Of a DNA stretch of 64,000 nucleotides, positions 38,398 through 47,478 are shown piece by piece (the first letter of the stretch is position 1; every line of letters begins with the position of its first letter). Source of the stretch: an uncultured Pelagibacteraceae bacterium. GTDB taxonomy: Bacteria > Pseudomonadota > Alphaproteobacteria > Pelagibacterales > Pelagibacteraceae. The notes under the pieces were generated by a model. That model was not told the origin of the DNA. It searched no databases and was given only the letters and a program-made list of their open reading frames with translations. A program made the translations under genes and the position numbers. The DNA is taken from contig CACNFY010000005.1 in the NCBI GenBank assembly GCA_902619925.1, positions 1 to 64,000 on the forward strand. Direction: 5' to 3'.

Positions 38398-39210
38398 ATG
38401 CCTAATTTACTTAAATATAAAAGTATATTTATTTCTGATGTTCATTTAGGTACCAAGGGTTGTCAGGCAAAAAAACTTTTAGAGTTTTTTAAAAACTCAA
38501 GATCCGAAAATCTTTATCTTGTAGGGGACATTATAGATATCTGGGAAATGCAAAAAAGCTTTTTTTGGCCTCAAGAACATAATGATGTAATCCAAAAAAT
38601 TTTAAGAAAAGCTAGGCATGGTACTAAAGTTTTCTACATTATGGGTAATCATGACGAAATGTTAAGAAAATTTATTCCAATGCATTTTGGTGACATCCAT
38701 ATGGTTAATAGAGTTATTCATGAGACAAATGCAGGAAAAAAATATGTTGTTGTTCATGGTGATGCTTGGGATGGTGTTATGAAACATGCTAAATGGTTAT
38801 CTAAACTTGGATCAATAGCCTATAATTTACTATTAAAATTAAATGTAATAATTAATTTTTTTAGAAGATTGAGAGGAAAAGAATATTGGTCTCTTGCAAA
38901 ATTTTTAAAGTATAAAGTCAAAAATGCAGTTAAATATATTGGTGAATATGAAAAAACACTTTCAGATTATGCAAAAAGAAAAAAATTTGATGGAATTATT
39001 TGTGGCCACATCCATCATGCTGAGGATAGAGATTTTAATGGGGTCAATTATTTAAATTGTGGAGACTGGGTTGAGTCCTGCACTGCATTAGCCGAAAATT
39101 ATGATGGTAGTTTTGAAATATTATATTGGGACAAAATAAGAGAACAATATTTAGACGATAAAGAAAAAATTGAACCAATTAAAACTGAAGAATTAAAAAA
39201 AGCTTCGTAA
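38398..39210 (+). CDS. plcP: PlcP-type metallophosphoesterase (phospholipid C-type lipase)
   Basis: The 270-residue calcineurin-like phosphoesterase has all metal ligands: ISDVHLG, GDIIDIW, MGNHDE, VVHGDAWD and ICGHIHHA. It belongs with LpxH-like proteins, but LpxI already serves the lipid A pathway in this window. Adjacency to a GT4 glycosyltransferase, a lipid kinase and pho genes matches PlcP, the enzyme that removes head groups from phospholipids in phosphate-starved marine bacteria including SAR11. It should feed diacylglycerol to the next gene, 3 bases downstream. A Pho-box-like repeat lies upstream. Confidence 0.85.
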   Translation: MPNLLKYKSIFISDVHLGTKGCQAKKLLEFFKNSRSENLYLVGDIIDIWEMQKSFFWPQEHNDVIQKILRKARHGTKVFYIMGNHDEMLRKFIPMHFGDIHMVNRVIHETNAGKKYVVVHGDAWDGVMKHAKWLSKLGSIAYNLLLKLNVIINFFRRLRGKEYWSLAKFLKYKVKNAVKYIGEYEKTLSDYAKRKKFDGIICGHIHHAEDRDFNGVNYLNCGDWVESCTALAENYDGSFEILYWDKIREQYLDDKEKIEPIKTEELKKAS

Positions 39211-39213
39211 TTA

Positions 39214-40221
39214 ATGAAAATTTTAATTGTTACAGATGCATATTTTCCCCAAGTAAATGGTGTTGTAAGAACCTTACATGAAACAGGCAATATATTAAAA
39301 GAACAAGGTCATAGAATAGAATATATTACACCTGACTTATTTTTTACTTTTCCTATGCCGAAATATAATGAAATTAGGTTGTCTATAAATGTATGGCCCA
39401 GAGTTGGTAGTTTAATAAAGAAAATCAATCCAGATGCAATTCATATCGCTACCGAAGGCCCGATAGGCACTATGGCAAGAAGATATTGTTTAAAAAATAA
39501 TCTAAAGTTTACTACGAGTTTCCATACAAGATTTGATAAATATCTAAAACTTTACTTTCCTATTATACCAGCAAAATGGGCTGAAAAATTCTTAGCAAAT
39601 TTTCATAATAAGGCTGAGAGAATTTTAGTAACTACAGAGTCTATGAGAAAAGAATTAATCGATATAGGTATAGATGACAATAAAATGATTACTTGGACTA
39701 GAGGAGGAAATCATGGAGCTTTTAAGAACCCTAAAAAAATTGATTTACCTCATAAAAGACCTATTTGGATTTATGTTGGAAGAGTTGCAGTTGAAAAAAA
39801 CATAAGAGCTTTCTTAGAATGTGATTTAGAAGGTACAAAGATAATTATAGGAAAAGGACCTGATTTAAAAAAATTGAAAAAAGAATTCCCTAAAGATATT
39901 TTTTTAGGAGAAAAAACAAATGGTGAATTAGCATCACATTTTGCATCCTCTGATGTTTTTGTTTTCCCAAGTAAAACAGATACATTTGGAATTGTAGTTA
40001 CAGAAGCTTTAAATTGTGGAACACCTGTTGCTGCGTATCCTGTTCCAGGTCCTAAAGATATATTTGAAGGATCCAAAATAAATTGTTTAGATGATGATCT
40101 TAAAGTATCAGCACATAAAGCTTTGAAAGTTAATAGAAATGATTGTCTTGAATTTGCAAAAAAATTCACTTGGGAAGAAACAGCAAAAATATTTTTTAAC
40201 AATATTTCACCAAATCATTAG
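39214..40221 (+). CDS. GT4 glycosyltransferase, probable Agt (glycolipid synthesis)
   Basis: The 335-residue GT-B protein starts ILIVTDAYFPQVNGVVRTLHE and has the GT4 donor-site motif SDVFVFPSKTDTFGIVVTEALNCGTP. This resembles SqdX/MgtA-type lipid glycosyltransferases. Being 3 bases after plcP, it probably glycosylates diacylglycerol to phosphorus-free glycolipids, as described for plcP-agt pairs in marine heterotrophs. The sugar cannot be read from the sequence. The 65-base gap after it leads to phoR, possibly on the same transcript. Confidence 0.82.
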   Translation: MKILIVTDAYFPQVNGVVRTLHETGNILKEQGHRIEYITPDLFFTFPMPKYNEIRLSINVWPRVGSLIKKINPDAIHIATEGPIGTMARRYCLKNNLKFTTSFHTRFDKYLKLYFPIIPAKWAEKFLANFHNKAERILVTTESMRKELIDIGIDDNKMITWTRGGNHGAFKNPKKIDLPHKRPIWIYVGRVAVEKNIRAFLECDLEGTKIIIGKGPDLKKLKKEFPKDIFLGEKTNGELASHFASSDVFVFPSKTDTFGIVVTEALNCGTPVAAYPVPGPKDIFEGSKINCLDDDLKVSAHKALKVNRNDCLEFAKKFTWEETAKIFFNNISPNH

Positions 40222-40286
40222 TTAATTTTTCCTTAATTTATTTGCATTAAAAAGTGTAATGGTGCAAAATTAAGCCATCTAAATTT

Positions 40287-41429
40287 ATGGAATATTTCGT
40301 CATTCTACTTATAGTTGTGATAGTTTATCTTCTCTATTTACTTAATCAAAAAAAAAATAAATCAATAAATACCGCTACAATAGTTAATAAAAGAGAAGAA
40401 AAAACAAAAAGAGTAATTATTGATGAGCTTGAAGATCAATTTTTTGCATTAAATAAATTTAACATAATTAAATATGCCAATCCAAGTGCATTAAAAAGAT
40501 TTGGAAGTAATTTAATTGATAAAAACATATCTTCTATAATTCGAAAACCAGAATTAATAGAAAATATTGAAAAAGCTATCGTAGAAAATAAAACAAAAAA
40601 TATCGATGTTGAAATAGACCTCCCATCATATCAATTCTATAAAATTTATATTATTCCTGGCCCAACTCATTTGTTTACTGAACCAGACTCTGTTGTGTTA
40701 TTTTTAAAAGATTTTACTGAAATTACAAAAGCACAAAAATTTAAAACTGATTTTGTAGCAAATGTAAGCCATGAATTAAGAACACCTTTAATGGCAATCA
40801 AAGGATCACTAGAAACAATTGAGGGCCCAGCGTCTGATGATGAAAAGGCTAAAAAAAAATTTATGAAAATTTTATCTGAACAATCAACAAGGATGGAAAG
40901 TTTAATTAATGATCTATTAATTCTTACACGGATTGAACTTGATGAACATATAAGACCTACTTCAATAGTAAATATTAATGAACTCTTTGAAACTATTATT
41001 AGTAATTTTGAAATTGTTTTAAAAAAGAAAAATATAACTGTTAAAAATCAATTAACAAATACATCAATTGTTATAGGTGATGAAAAAAGATTAAATACAG
41101 TTTTTTCTAATCTTTTGGATAATTCAATAAAATATTCTCCAGAAAATAAAAATATATATATTTTTAAAAATGAAAATAGTAACAAACTATTAGAAAAGAA
41201 TATAATGATTAGTATTAAAGATGAAGGTTATGGCATTCCACATGAACACATTTCGCGTGTTACAGAAAGATTTTACAGGGTTGACACAGAACAAAGTAAT
41301 AAACTTGGTGGAACTGGTTTAGGATTAGCTATTGTTAAACACATAATTACTCAACACAGAGGTGATTTTGAGATTCTTTCAGAGGTTGGTAAAGGTACTG
41401 AAATTAAAATATATTTGCCTTCGAAATAA
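40287..41429 (+). CDS. phoR: Phosphate-regulon sensor kinase PhoR
   Basis: The 380-residue kinase has a single N-terminal membrane segment (about residues 2-17), a PAS-like part at about 45-140, the phospho-acceptor His in VANVSHELRTPLMAIKGS and an ATPase domain with LDNSIKYSPENK, DEGYGIPHE and GGTGLGLAIVKH. It lacks a large periplasmic sensor, as is normal for PhoR, which is read through PstSCAB-PhoU. Here phoR is separated from phoB by the pst genes; both are still in the same island. Confidence 0.9.
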   Translation: MEYFVILLIVVIVYLLYLLNQKKNKSINTATIVNKREEKTKRVIIDELEDQFFALNKFNIIKYANPSALKRFGSNLIDKNISSIIRKPELIENIEKAIVENKTKNIDVEIDLPSYQFYKIYIIPGPTHLFTEPDSVVLFLKDFTEITKAQKFKTDFVANVSHELRTPLMAIKGSLETIEGPASDDEKAKKKFMKILSEQSTRMESLINDLLILTRIELDEHIRPTSIVNINELFETIISNFEIVLKKKNITVKNQLTNTSIVIGDEKRLNTVFSNLLDNSIKYSPENKNIYIFKNENSNKLLEKNIMISIKDEGYGIPHEHISRVTERFYRVDTEQSNKLGGTGLGLAIVKHIITQHRGDFEILSEVGKGTEIKIYLPSK

Positions 41430-41473
41430 AAATTTAAAAAAAACTTCATTTTACAACCCTTATTTGAGAAAAC

Positions 41474-41501
41474 TTTAACATTTCTTTGATTGATTCGTGT
41501 A
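41474..41501. promoter_or_regulatory. Possible degenerate Pho-box upstream of exported unknown protein
   Basis: TTTAAC, TTTGAT and CGTGTA appear at 11-base intervals (tttaac atttc tttgat tgatt cgtgta). Only the first hexamer matches the better Pho-box-like copies, so this is weak. The decamer TGATTCGTGT within it also occurs upstream of plcP (38359-38368). Confidence 0.3.
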
Positions 41502-41524
41502 TAGATTTTATTTAAGTTTTTATA

Positions 41525-42133
41525 ATGTTTAAAATACTCAAAAATATTCTAATATTTTTTTATTTAATCTTGTTTTTCACAACTAGTGTATATTCAAAAG
41601 ACCTTTCTACTCTTTTACGTACTCAGCAATTAACAGTTTTTGACATAGGTATTTTTAGATTAGAAGAGGACTTAAAGAGTTCTTATCCTGCTGTAAAGAA
41701 ACATAAAGATGTGCCTTATGAAGATATATATATGGATGTTGTCAGTTCCTATTGGAGAAATACAGTAGATTTAATTGTTTCAATCCCAGTAAATGAAAAT
41801 TTAAAAAAAGAGAATTATATGTCAGACTCATTTAGATGTAGAAATATATTTAATTCAGTAAGAGATCATTTGTTGAGAAACGAAAATTTAAGTAATTATA
41901 GGTTTACTATGGCAACTAGTTATTTAACATCTGTTTTTTCTACTCCAAGCACATGGCCAAGATGGCGATACGATCAAAGCGTCTTAGAAGAATTAGTTAA
42001 TTTAGTGAAACTTGAAGTTATTTTGAGACCTACAACTGAGCTTGCTTTTAAAGATAAAGTTAACCCTGTTTCTTGTAAAGGTGGTTTAGAAACAGAAAAT
42101 GATGAGATTATAATCTCAATGAATTACAACTAA
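41525..42133 (+). CDS. Exported protein of unknown function in the pho island
   Basis: The 202-residue protein starts with a signal peptide (about residues 1-24, hydrophobic core ILIFFYLILFFTTSVYS) and is otherwise soluble. I do not recognise a family. It has two conserved-looking Cys (in SFRCRNIF and PVSCKGGL), which could form a disulfide in the periplasm, and a Trp/Arg-rich patch TPSTWPRWRYD. It stands alone between phoR and pstS, with its own upstream gap, and pstS starts a separate transcript after it. A role in phosphate stress is suggested only by location. Confidence 0.8.
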   Translation: MFKILKNILIFFYLILFFTTSVYSKDLSTLLRTQQLTVFDIGIFRLEEDLKSSYPAVKKHKDVPYEDIYMDVVSSYWRNTVDLIVSIPVNENLKKENYMSDSFRCRNIFNSVRDHLLRNENLSNYRFTMATSYLTSVFSTPSTWPRWRYDQSVLEELVNLVKLEVILRPTTELAFKDKVNPVSCKGGLETENDEIIISMNYN

Positions 42134-42144
42134 AAAGTTATCTT

Positions 42145-42172
42145 TTTAACAAAAGTGTAACAATTCTGTAAT
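42145..42172. promoter_or_regulatory. Triple Pho-box-like repeat upstream of pstS
   Basis: Three hexamers with an 11-base period, TTTAAC aaaag TGTAAC aattc TGTAAT, lie 71-98 bases before the pstS ATG. The spacing is that of PhoB half-sites (six bases plus five), and the sequence is close to the TGTAAC repeat before plcP. This should be the PhoB site for pst expression. Confidence 0.7.
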
Positions 42173-42242
42173 ATTAAAGATTCAATTAATTTGTACGAGT
42201 CACTCACTTTTATATTAATTAATAACGAAAGGATTAAAGATA

Positions 42243-43274
42243 ATGAAAAAACTAACTATAGTGATCGCTTCTTTAGTTGCTTTATCAATAGCAACTGTTG
42301 CTCAAGCAAGAGATCAAATTAAGATAGTTGGTTCCTCTACGGTATTCCCTTACGCAACAGTTGTTGCTGAAAGATTTGGTGGTTCAGGATTTAAAACTCC
42401 TGTGATCGAGTCTACTGGTACTGGTGGTGGAGCTAAACTATTCTGTGCTGGTGTAGGTGAACAACATCCAGATATTACAAACGCATCAAGAGCTATGAAA
42501 GATAAAGAAAAAGCTCTATGTAAGAAAAATGGTGTTAATGATATCGTTGAGATCGTAATTGGTAACGATGGTATTACATTAGCTTACAGCAAAGATGCAA
42601 AACCAGTAAACTTTACTAAAGAACAATTATATTTAGCACTTGCTGCTCATACAGTTGTTGATGGTAAATTAGTTCCAAATATTTATAAAACTTGGGACCA
42701 AATTGACCCTAGCTTACCAAAACAAAAAATTTCAGTGATGATCCCACCAGGAACATCAGGAACTAGAGATGCTTGGAATTCTTTAGTAATGAAAAAAGGT
42801 ATGACTAAAGAAGCTAAAGCTCTTTATAAAGCTGGTTTTGAAGCTGGAAATAAAAAATACAAAAAACCTCAAAAACTTTACAGAGAAGATGGTGCTGCTA
42901 TTGAAGTTGGAGAAAACGATAGTTTAATCATCCAAAAGTTAACTCAAGATAAAGAAATGTTTGGTTTCTTTGGTTTCAGTTATTTCTTAGCTGCAAAAGA
43001 TAAATTGCAAGCAGCAAGTATTGATGGTGGACAACCGTCATTAAAGTCTATTCAAGACTACAGTTATGCTGTTGCTAGACCTTTATTCTTCTACGTGAAA
43101 AAAGCACACGTTGGAGTAATTCCAGGCTTACATGAGTTTGTGAAAGAATTCACAACTAAGAAAGCTATTGGAAAAGGTGGTTACTTAGCAGACATTGGTT
43201 TAGTGCCATTAGACTCTAAGTTGTATAAAACAACTAGAACTAATGCTACGAAGCTAGTTGCTATGGGTGATTAA
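42243..43274 (+). CDS. pstS: Periplasmic phosphate-binding protein PstS
   Basis: The 343-residue protein has a signal peptide MKKLTIVIASLVALSIATVAQA and the PstS start IVGSSTVFPYATVVAERF, followed by ESTGTGGGAKLFC, PDITNASRAMK, PPGTSGTRDAW and the C-terminal KAIGKGGYLADIGLVPL. It binds phosphate for the Pst importer. Codon use is richer in GC than in pstC, as for an abundant protein. A triple Pho-box-like repeat lies upstream, and a terminator-like hairpin lies after the stop. Confidence 0.96.
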   Translation: MKKLTIVIASLVALSIATVAQARDQIKIVGSSTVFPYATVVAERFGGSGFKTPVIESTGTGGGAKLFCAGVGEQHPDITNASRAMKDKEKALCKKNGVNDIVEIVIGNDGITLAYSKDAKPVNFTKEQLYLALAAHTVVDGKLVPNIYKTWDQIDPSLPKQKISVMIPPGTSGTRDAWNSLVMKKGMTKEAKALYKAGFEAGNKKYKKPQKLYREDGAAIEVGENDSLIIQKLTQDKEMFGFFGFSYFLAAKDKLQAASIDGGQPSLKSIQDYSYAVARPLFFYVKKAHVGVIPGLHEFVKEFTTKKAIGKGGYLADIGLVPLDSKLYKTTRTNATKLVAMGD

Positions 43275-43298
43275 TTATTCCTCGGTTAACAAATGATT

Positions 43299-43330
43299 AA
43301 AAAGGGGGTCTTTTTAGACCCCTTTTTTTT
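43299..43330 (+). terminator. Hairpin plus T-run between pstS and pstC
   Basis: The inverted repeat ggggtc/gacccc, with flanking A/T pairs and a small T-rich loop, is followed by eight T. It looks like an intrinsic terminator with read-through to pstC, and so sets binding protein above permease. It is the GC-richest feature in the local intergenic DNA. Confidence 0.87.
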
Positions 43331-43365
43331 AAAAAAAGAGTAAAGTCCTCACTTAAGGAGATTCT

Positions 43366-44750
43366 GTGAACTTAATATTATTTACATTTATTGTTCTTCT
43401 AGGTTTCACAAGCTATTATTTTGGACGCAAAAAAGCATATACAATTCAATCTACAAAAAAAAGATTAACCGCATTACCACAATTTTATGGTTATTATCTT
43501 GCAATCTGGTGTGCAATACCAGCCTTTATAATTTTTTCATTATGGGCAATTTTTGAGCCCACAATTGTAAAACTATTAATCTTAAGTGATTATTCAAATC
43601 AAGGTTATCTTGATAATGAATTAAATTTAATATACGAAAAAACAAAAGCATTGTCTCGAGGTCAATTCACTGGAGAAATTACACCTTTTATTGAGGCTTC
43701 AGCTGAAAAATATTTAAGTCTTCGATCAATAGCTCAAAGTTCAAAAGTTGTTATAGTATTATCTGCAATTATTGCCTCTGTTGCTTATGCATATAAAAGA
43801 ATTTCATCTAATTCTAGAACAAGAGAACCAGTTGAAAAATTTTTGAACGCAGTTTTATTTACAGCTTCTTTAGCTGCAATATTAACTACTGTTGGAATAG
43901 TTTTTTCACTTATATTTCAAACCATAGATTTTTTAAAGTAATTCCATTATTTGATTTTGTCTTTGGAACTCACTGGTATCCAGCAAAAGCTTTTGTTAGA
44001 GATTCTTCTGAGGCTTTAGATCCGACAATGTATTCAGATACTTTTGGAGCAGTCCCTATTTTTGCAGGTACTTTTTTTATTGCATTTATTGCTATGTGCG
44101 TTGCTATCCCAATTGGATTAATGAGTGGAATTTATTTAGCTGAATATGCATCAACTAAAGTTAGACAATATGCAAAACCATTAATTGAAATTTTAGCAGG
44201 TATACCAACAGTTGTTTATGGTTTTTTTGCTGCCCTAACTGTTGGACCATTTTTGAAAGAATTAGGAACTTCAATGGGTCTTGAAGTTTCAGCTGAAAGT
44301 GCTTTAGCAGCAGGAGGGGTAATGGGTATTATGATCATACCATTTATTTCAAGTTTAAGTGACGATGTAATTACAAGTGTGCCTCAAAGTTTAAGAGATG
44401 GAAGTTACGCTATGGGAGCAACTAAATCAGAAACAATTAAGAGAGTTATTTTTCCCGCGGCATTGCCGGGGATAGTTGGATCTATTTTACTTGGTGTTTC
44501 AAGAGCTATTGGAGAAACAATGATAGTTGTTATGGCCTCTGGTTTAGCTGCTAATTTAACTTTAAATCCTTTAGAGTCTACTTCAACGATTACAGCTCAA
44601 ATTGTAGTTATTCTAATTGGTGACCAAGCTTTTGGCGACCCAAAAACGCAAGCTGCTTTTGCTTTAGGTATGTCATTATTTTTAGTAACACTTTGTTTAA
44701 ATATTGTGGCCTTGAGAGTAGTTAAAAAATATAGAGAAAAATATGAATAA
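43366..44750 (+). CDS. pstC: Phosphate ABC transporter permease PstC, split by a -1 frame change
   Basis: The gene begins at a GTG at 43366 with a good AAGGAG site 5 bases upstream. The first frame encodes 191 residues (N-terminal PstC-associated region, similar to that seen in other alphaproteobacteria) and stops at 43941. The second frame continues with VIPLFDFVFGTHWYP and the permease core, including the EAA-loop region AMGATKSETIKRVIFPAALPG, to 44750; the ORF track lists only 44028 onward. Reading one base back at the T-run at 43929-43935 joins the two parts without loss. It is either a frameshift, an indel or an error; see the finding. The product would have about 461 residues. Confidence 0.85.
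43929..43935 (+). other. In-frame slippery heptamer T_TTT_TTA in pstC
   Basis: In the first pstC frame the codons are gat ttt tta aag taa, so T_TTT_TTA fits X_XXY_YYZ in phase. A -1 slip gives aaa gta att cca (KVIP) and continues into the second half. The zero-frame stop is one codon after the site. This is the pattern of programmed -1 frameshift sites, but no strong downstream structure is clear. Confidence 0.5.
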
Positions 44751-46011
44751 AAATAAAGAACAATTATTAAATAAAAGATATAAAGCTGAACAGCGATTTC
44801 GCTTATACGGTCTGAGTGCAATTTTTATGGCACTTTTATTTTTAACAATCTTTATTTTTAAAATTTTTTCAACTGGCTATTCAGCTTTTCAAAAAACATG
44901 GCTTGTTGTTCCAGTAACTTTCGATGCTGAATTAATGATGTTAGACCAAAATCCTTCTAAAGAAGATTTACAGGACGCTGATTATTACGATATAGCATTA
45001 AAATCAATGGCTGATTTAGATCCAAAAGCCAATGAAGATCAAGAAAATGAATTGAAGAGAATGGTGTCTTATTTTTTTGAAAAAGAAATTAAAAATGAAC
45101 TTTTAAATGACCCTAATTTAATAGGAAAAACAAAGGAAGTTTATCTAACTGCTTCAGATGATTTAGACCAAGTCTTTAAAGGAAATTATCCAAGAGATTT
45201 ACCTGAAGACCAAAGAAGAGTAAGCGATTATCAATTAAAAATTTTTGATCAACTTGTTGCAAATGGTAAGGTTGAAAGTAAATTTAATATAAGTTTTTTT
45301 ACAAATGCTGACTCAAGAGAGGCTGAGTTAGCTGGAATAGCAAGTTCATTTATGGGCTCAATTTTTTCTATACTTGTTTGTTTAATGATAGCTTTTCCTG
45401 TTGCGGTTCTAGCGGCAATCTATCTTGAGGAATTTGCCCCTAAAAATAGATTTACTGATTTTATTGAAGTAAATATAAACAACTTAGCAGCGGTTCCATC
45501 TATAGTTTTTGGTCTATTAGGATTAGGAGTTTTATTGGCTATATTTCAATTACCAAGGTCTACCCCATTAGTTGGAGGTATCACTTTGTCCTTAATGACC
45601 TTACCAACAATAATTATAGCTGCTAGAGCATCTTTAAAAGCAGTTCCACCAAGTATAAGAGAGGCAGCACTTGCTATGGGAGCAAGTCGGATGCAAACCA
45701 CAATGCATCATACAGTTCCTCTTTCTATGCCTGGCACGTTATCAGGAACAATAATTGGTTTAGCTCAAGCCTTAGGAGAAACTGCACCCCTAATTTTAAT
45801 TGGAATGGTTGCTTTTGTTAACACGATACCTGGATCACCCATGGATCCTGCTGCAAGCTTACCAGTTCAAATTTATATTTGGGCTGAAAGTGCTGAAAGG
45901 GGATTTGTAGAAAAAGTTTCGGCATGTATAATGGTCTTACTTGGCTTTTTAATAATAATGAATTTATTTGCCCAAATAATAAGACATAAGTTTGAGAAAA
46001 AATGGAGTTAA
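44743..46011 (+). CDS. pstA: Phosphate ABC transporter permease PstA
   Basis: The 422-residue protein has a first membrane helix at about residues 25-45, then a roughly 130-residue hydrophilic region (DUF3333-type insert seen in alphaproteobacterial PstA), and a C-terminal permease core with [20 protein letters not shown] and the EAA loop [25 protein letters not shown]. It overlaps the pstC stop by 8 bases. The frame is intact, in contrast to pstC. Confidence 0.93.
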   Translation: MNKNKEQLLNKRYKAEQRFRLYGLSAIFMALLFLTIFIFKIFSTGYSAFQKTWLVVPVTFDAELMMLDQNPSKEDLQDADYYDIALKSMADLDPKANEDQENELKRMVSYFFEKEIKNELLNDPNLIGKTKEVYLTASDDLDQVFKGNYPRDLPEDQRRVSDYQLKIFDQLVANGKVESKFNISFFTNADSREAELAGIASSFMGSIFSILVCLMIAFPVAVLAAIYLEEFAPKNRFTDFIEVNINNLAAVPSIVFGLLGLGVLLAIFQLPRSTPLVGGITLSLMTLPTIIIAARASLKAVPPSIREAALAMGASRMQTTMHHTVPLSMPGTLSGTIIGLAQALGETAPLILIGMVAFVNTIPGSPMDPAASLPVQIYIWAESAERGFVEKVSACIMVLLGFLIIMNLFAQIIRHKFEKKWS

Positions 46012-46012
46012 A

Positions 46013-46768
46013 ATGATAAAGATTAAAGCAAAAGATGTTGATGTTTTTTATGGAAAAAAACAAGCGCTCTTTAATATAAGTTTAGATATTGAGGAAAATC
46101 AAGTAACGGCATTAATTGGTCCATCTGGTTGTGGTAAATCAACTTTCCTAAGATGTCTTAATAGAATGAATGATGTAATTGATATCTGTAGTGTTAAAGG
46201 AGAAATTTTAATTAATGATTTTAATATCAATGATAAAAGTTGTGATGTCGTAAGACTAAGAGAAAAAATTGGTATGGTTTTTCAAAAACCCAATCCTTTC
46301 CCAAAAACTTTATATGAAAATGTATCTTACGGTCCAACAATTCATGGTATGGCTCAATCAAAACAAGAAATGGATGAAATTGTTGAAACTAGTTTGAAAA
46401 AGGCTGCACTATGGGAAGAGGTAAAAGATAGGTTGCATGAACCTGGAACTGGATTATCTGGAGGACAACAGCAAAGACTTTGTATTGCTAGAGCGATTTC
46501 TGTAAGACCAGAAGTTATATTAATGGATGAGCCTTGTTCAGCATTAGATCCTATAGCAACAGCGCAAATTGAAGAATTGATTGATGAGTTAAAAAAAGAG
46601 CACACAATAATAATTGTAACTCATTCTATGGCTCAAGCAGCACGTGTTTCTCAAAATACAGGTTTTTTTCATTTAGGACAATTGATTGAACATGGATCTA
46701 CTGATAAAATATTTAAGAATCCTGATAATAAAAAAACGCAAGATTATATAACAGGGAGGTTTGGATAA
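46013..46768 (+). CDS. pstB: Phosphate ABC transporter ATPase PstB
   Basis: The 251-residue ATPase starts at the ATG at 46013 ([14 protein letters not shown]); the track start at 45992 lies inside pstA. Walker A is GPSGCGKS, the Q-loop is in [16 protein letters not shown] (specific to PstB), the signature is LSGGQQQR and Walker B is [13 protein letters not shown]. Phosphate-specific features are the PFPKT segment and GMVFQ. It is followed directly by phoU, overlapping one base. Confidence 0.96.
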   Translation: MIKIKAKDVDVFYGKKQALFNISLDIEENQVTALIGPSGCGKSTFLRCLNRMNDVIDICSVKGEILINDFNINDKSCDVVRLREKIGMVFQKPNPFPKTLYENVSYGPTIHGMAQSKQEMDEIVETSLKKAALWEEVKDRLHEPGTGLSGGQQQRLCIARAISVRPEVILMDEPCSALDPIATAQIEELIDELKKEHTIIIVTHSMAQAARVSQNTGFFHLGQLIEHGSTDKIFKNPDNKKTQDYITGRFG

Positions 46769-47475
46769 TGTCTGAAGCACCACATACAGTCAAATCTTAC
46801 GAAGAAGAACTAAAAAATCTTAATGCTAATATAATTAAAATGGGAAGTGCATGTGAAGATTCTTTAGGTAAAGCAATTCAAGCCATTACAACAAGAGATA
46901 ACAATATTGCAGAAGCTGTTATTCAAAAAGATCAAAAAATAGATAAATATGAGAGTTTAATTGAACAGCAAGTTGTGAATTTAATTGCTTTAAGACAACC
47001 TATGGCAATTGATTTAAGAGAGACAGTAACGGCTTTGAAAATGTCTTCAGATTTAGAAAGAATAGGTGATTTAGCAAAAAATATATCTAAGAGAACACTT
47101 TTGCTTAACGAAAATCTTCCAAAGAACTTGGTAGACTCATTGAATAGAGTATCTACCAATGTTCAAAAACAATTAAAATCAACATTAGATGCTTATCTAG
47201 AAAGATCTGCGCCAATGGCAGTAAATGTTTGGGAAGGTGATGAGCAAACAGATGATCTAACAAATCTTTGTATGCAAGAAGTTATAAAATATCTTAAAGA
47301 AAATGAAAAAAATTTAGAAGATGGAACCCATTTATTGTTTGTAACTAAAAACATAGAGCGTATTGGTGATCATACTACAAATGTTGCAGAACAAGTTTAT
47401 TATTTAGTTAAAGGCGAATATTTAGAAGGTGATAGACCCAAGGGAACAGAGCCAATTGTAACCGGAGAAAAATGA
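46768..47475 (+). CDS. phoU: PhoU phosphate-signalling regulator
   Basis: The 235-residue protein has two PhoU three-helix repeats with the metal-binding E/DxxxD motifs: LKMSSDLERIGDLAKN in the first and KNIERIGDHTTNVAEQ in the second. PhoU joins Pst to PhoR and keeps the regulon quiet when phosphate is plentiful. The ATG shares one base with the pstB stop, and the gene ends 3 bases before phoB. Confidence 0.95.
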   Translation: MSEAPHTVKSYEEELKNLNANIIKMGSACEDSLGKAIQAITTRDNNIAEAVIQKDQKIDKYESLIEQQVVNLIALRQPMAIDLRETVTALKMSSDLERIGDLAKNISKRTLLLNENLPKNLVDSLNRVSTNVQKQLKSTLDAYLERSAPMAVNVWEGDEQTDDLTNLCMQEVIKYLKENEKNLEDGTHLLFVTKNIERIGDHTTNVAEQVYYLVKGEYLEGDRPKGTEPIVTGEK

Positions 47476-47478
47476 TTT

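Noticed and set aside
38398-39210. Annotation of the metallophosphoesterase as LpxH
   Set aside because: LpxI occupies the lipid A operon in this window and the gene neighbours here are phosphate and glycolipid genes, so PlcP fits better.
43960-43990. CTGG-TAT-CCAG hairpin downstream of the pstC heptamer as a frameshift stimulator
   Set aside because: The stem has only four pairs and lies too far from the heptamer to be convincing.
43366-44750. Calling pstC a plain pseudogene
   Set aside because: Both halves are otherwise intact, the break falls exactly on a slippery site, and all neighbouring pst genes are intact.
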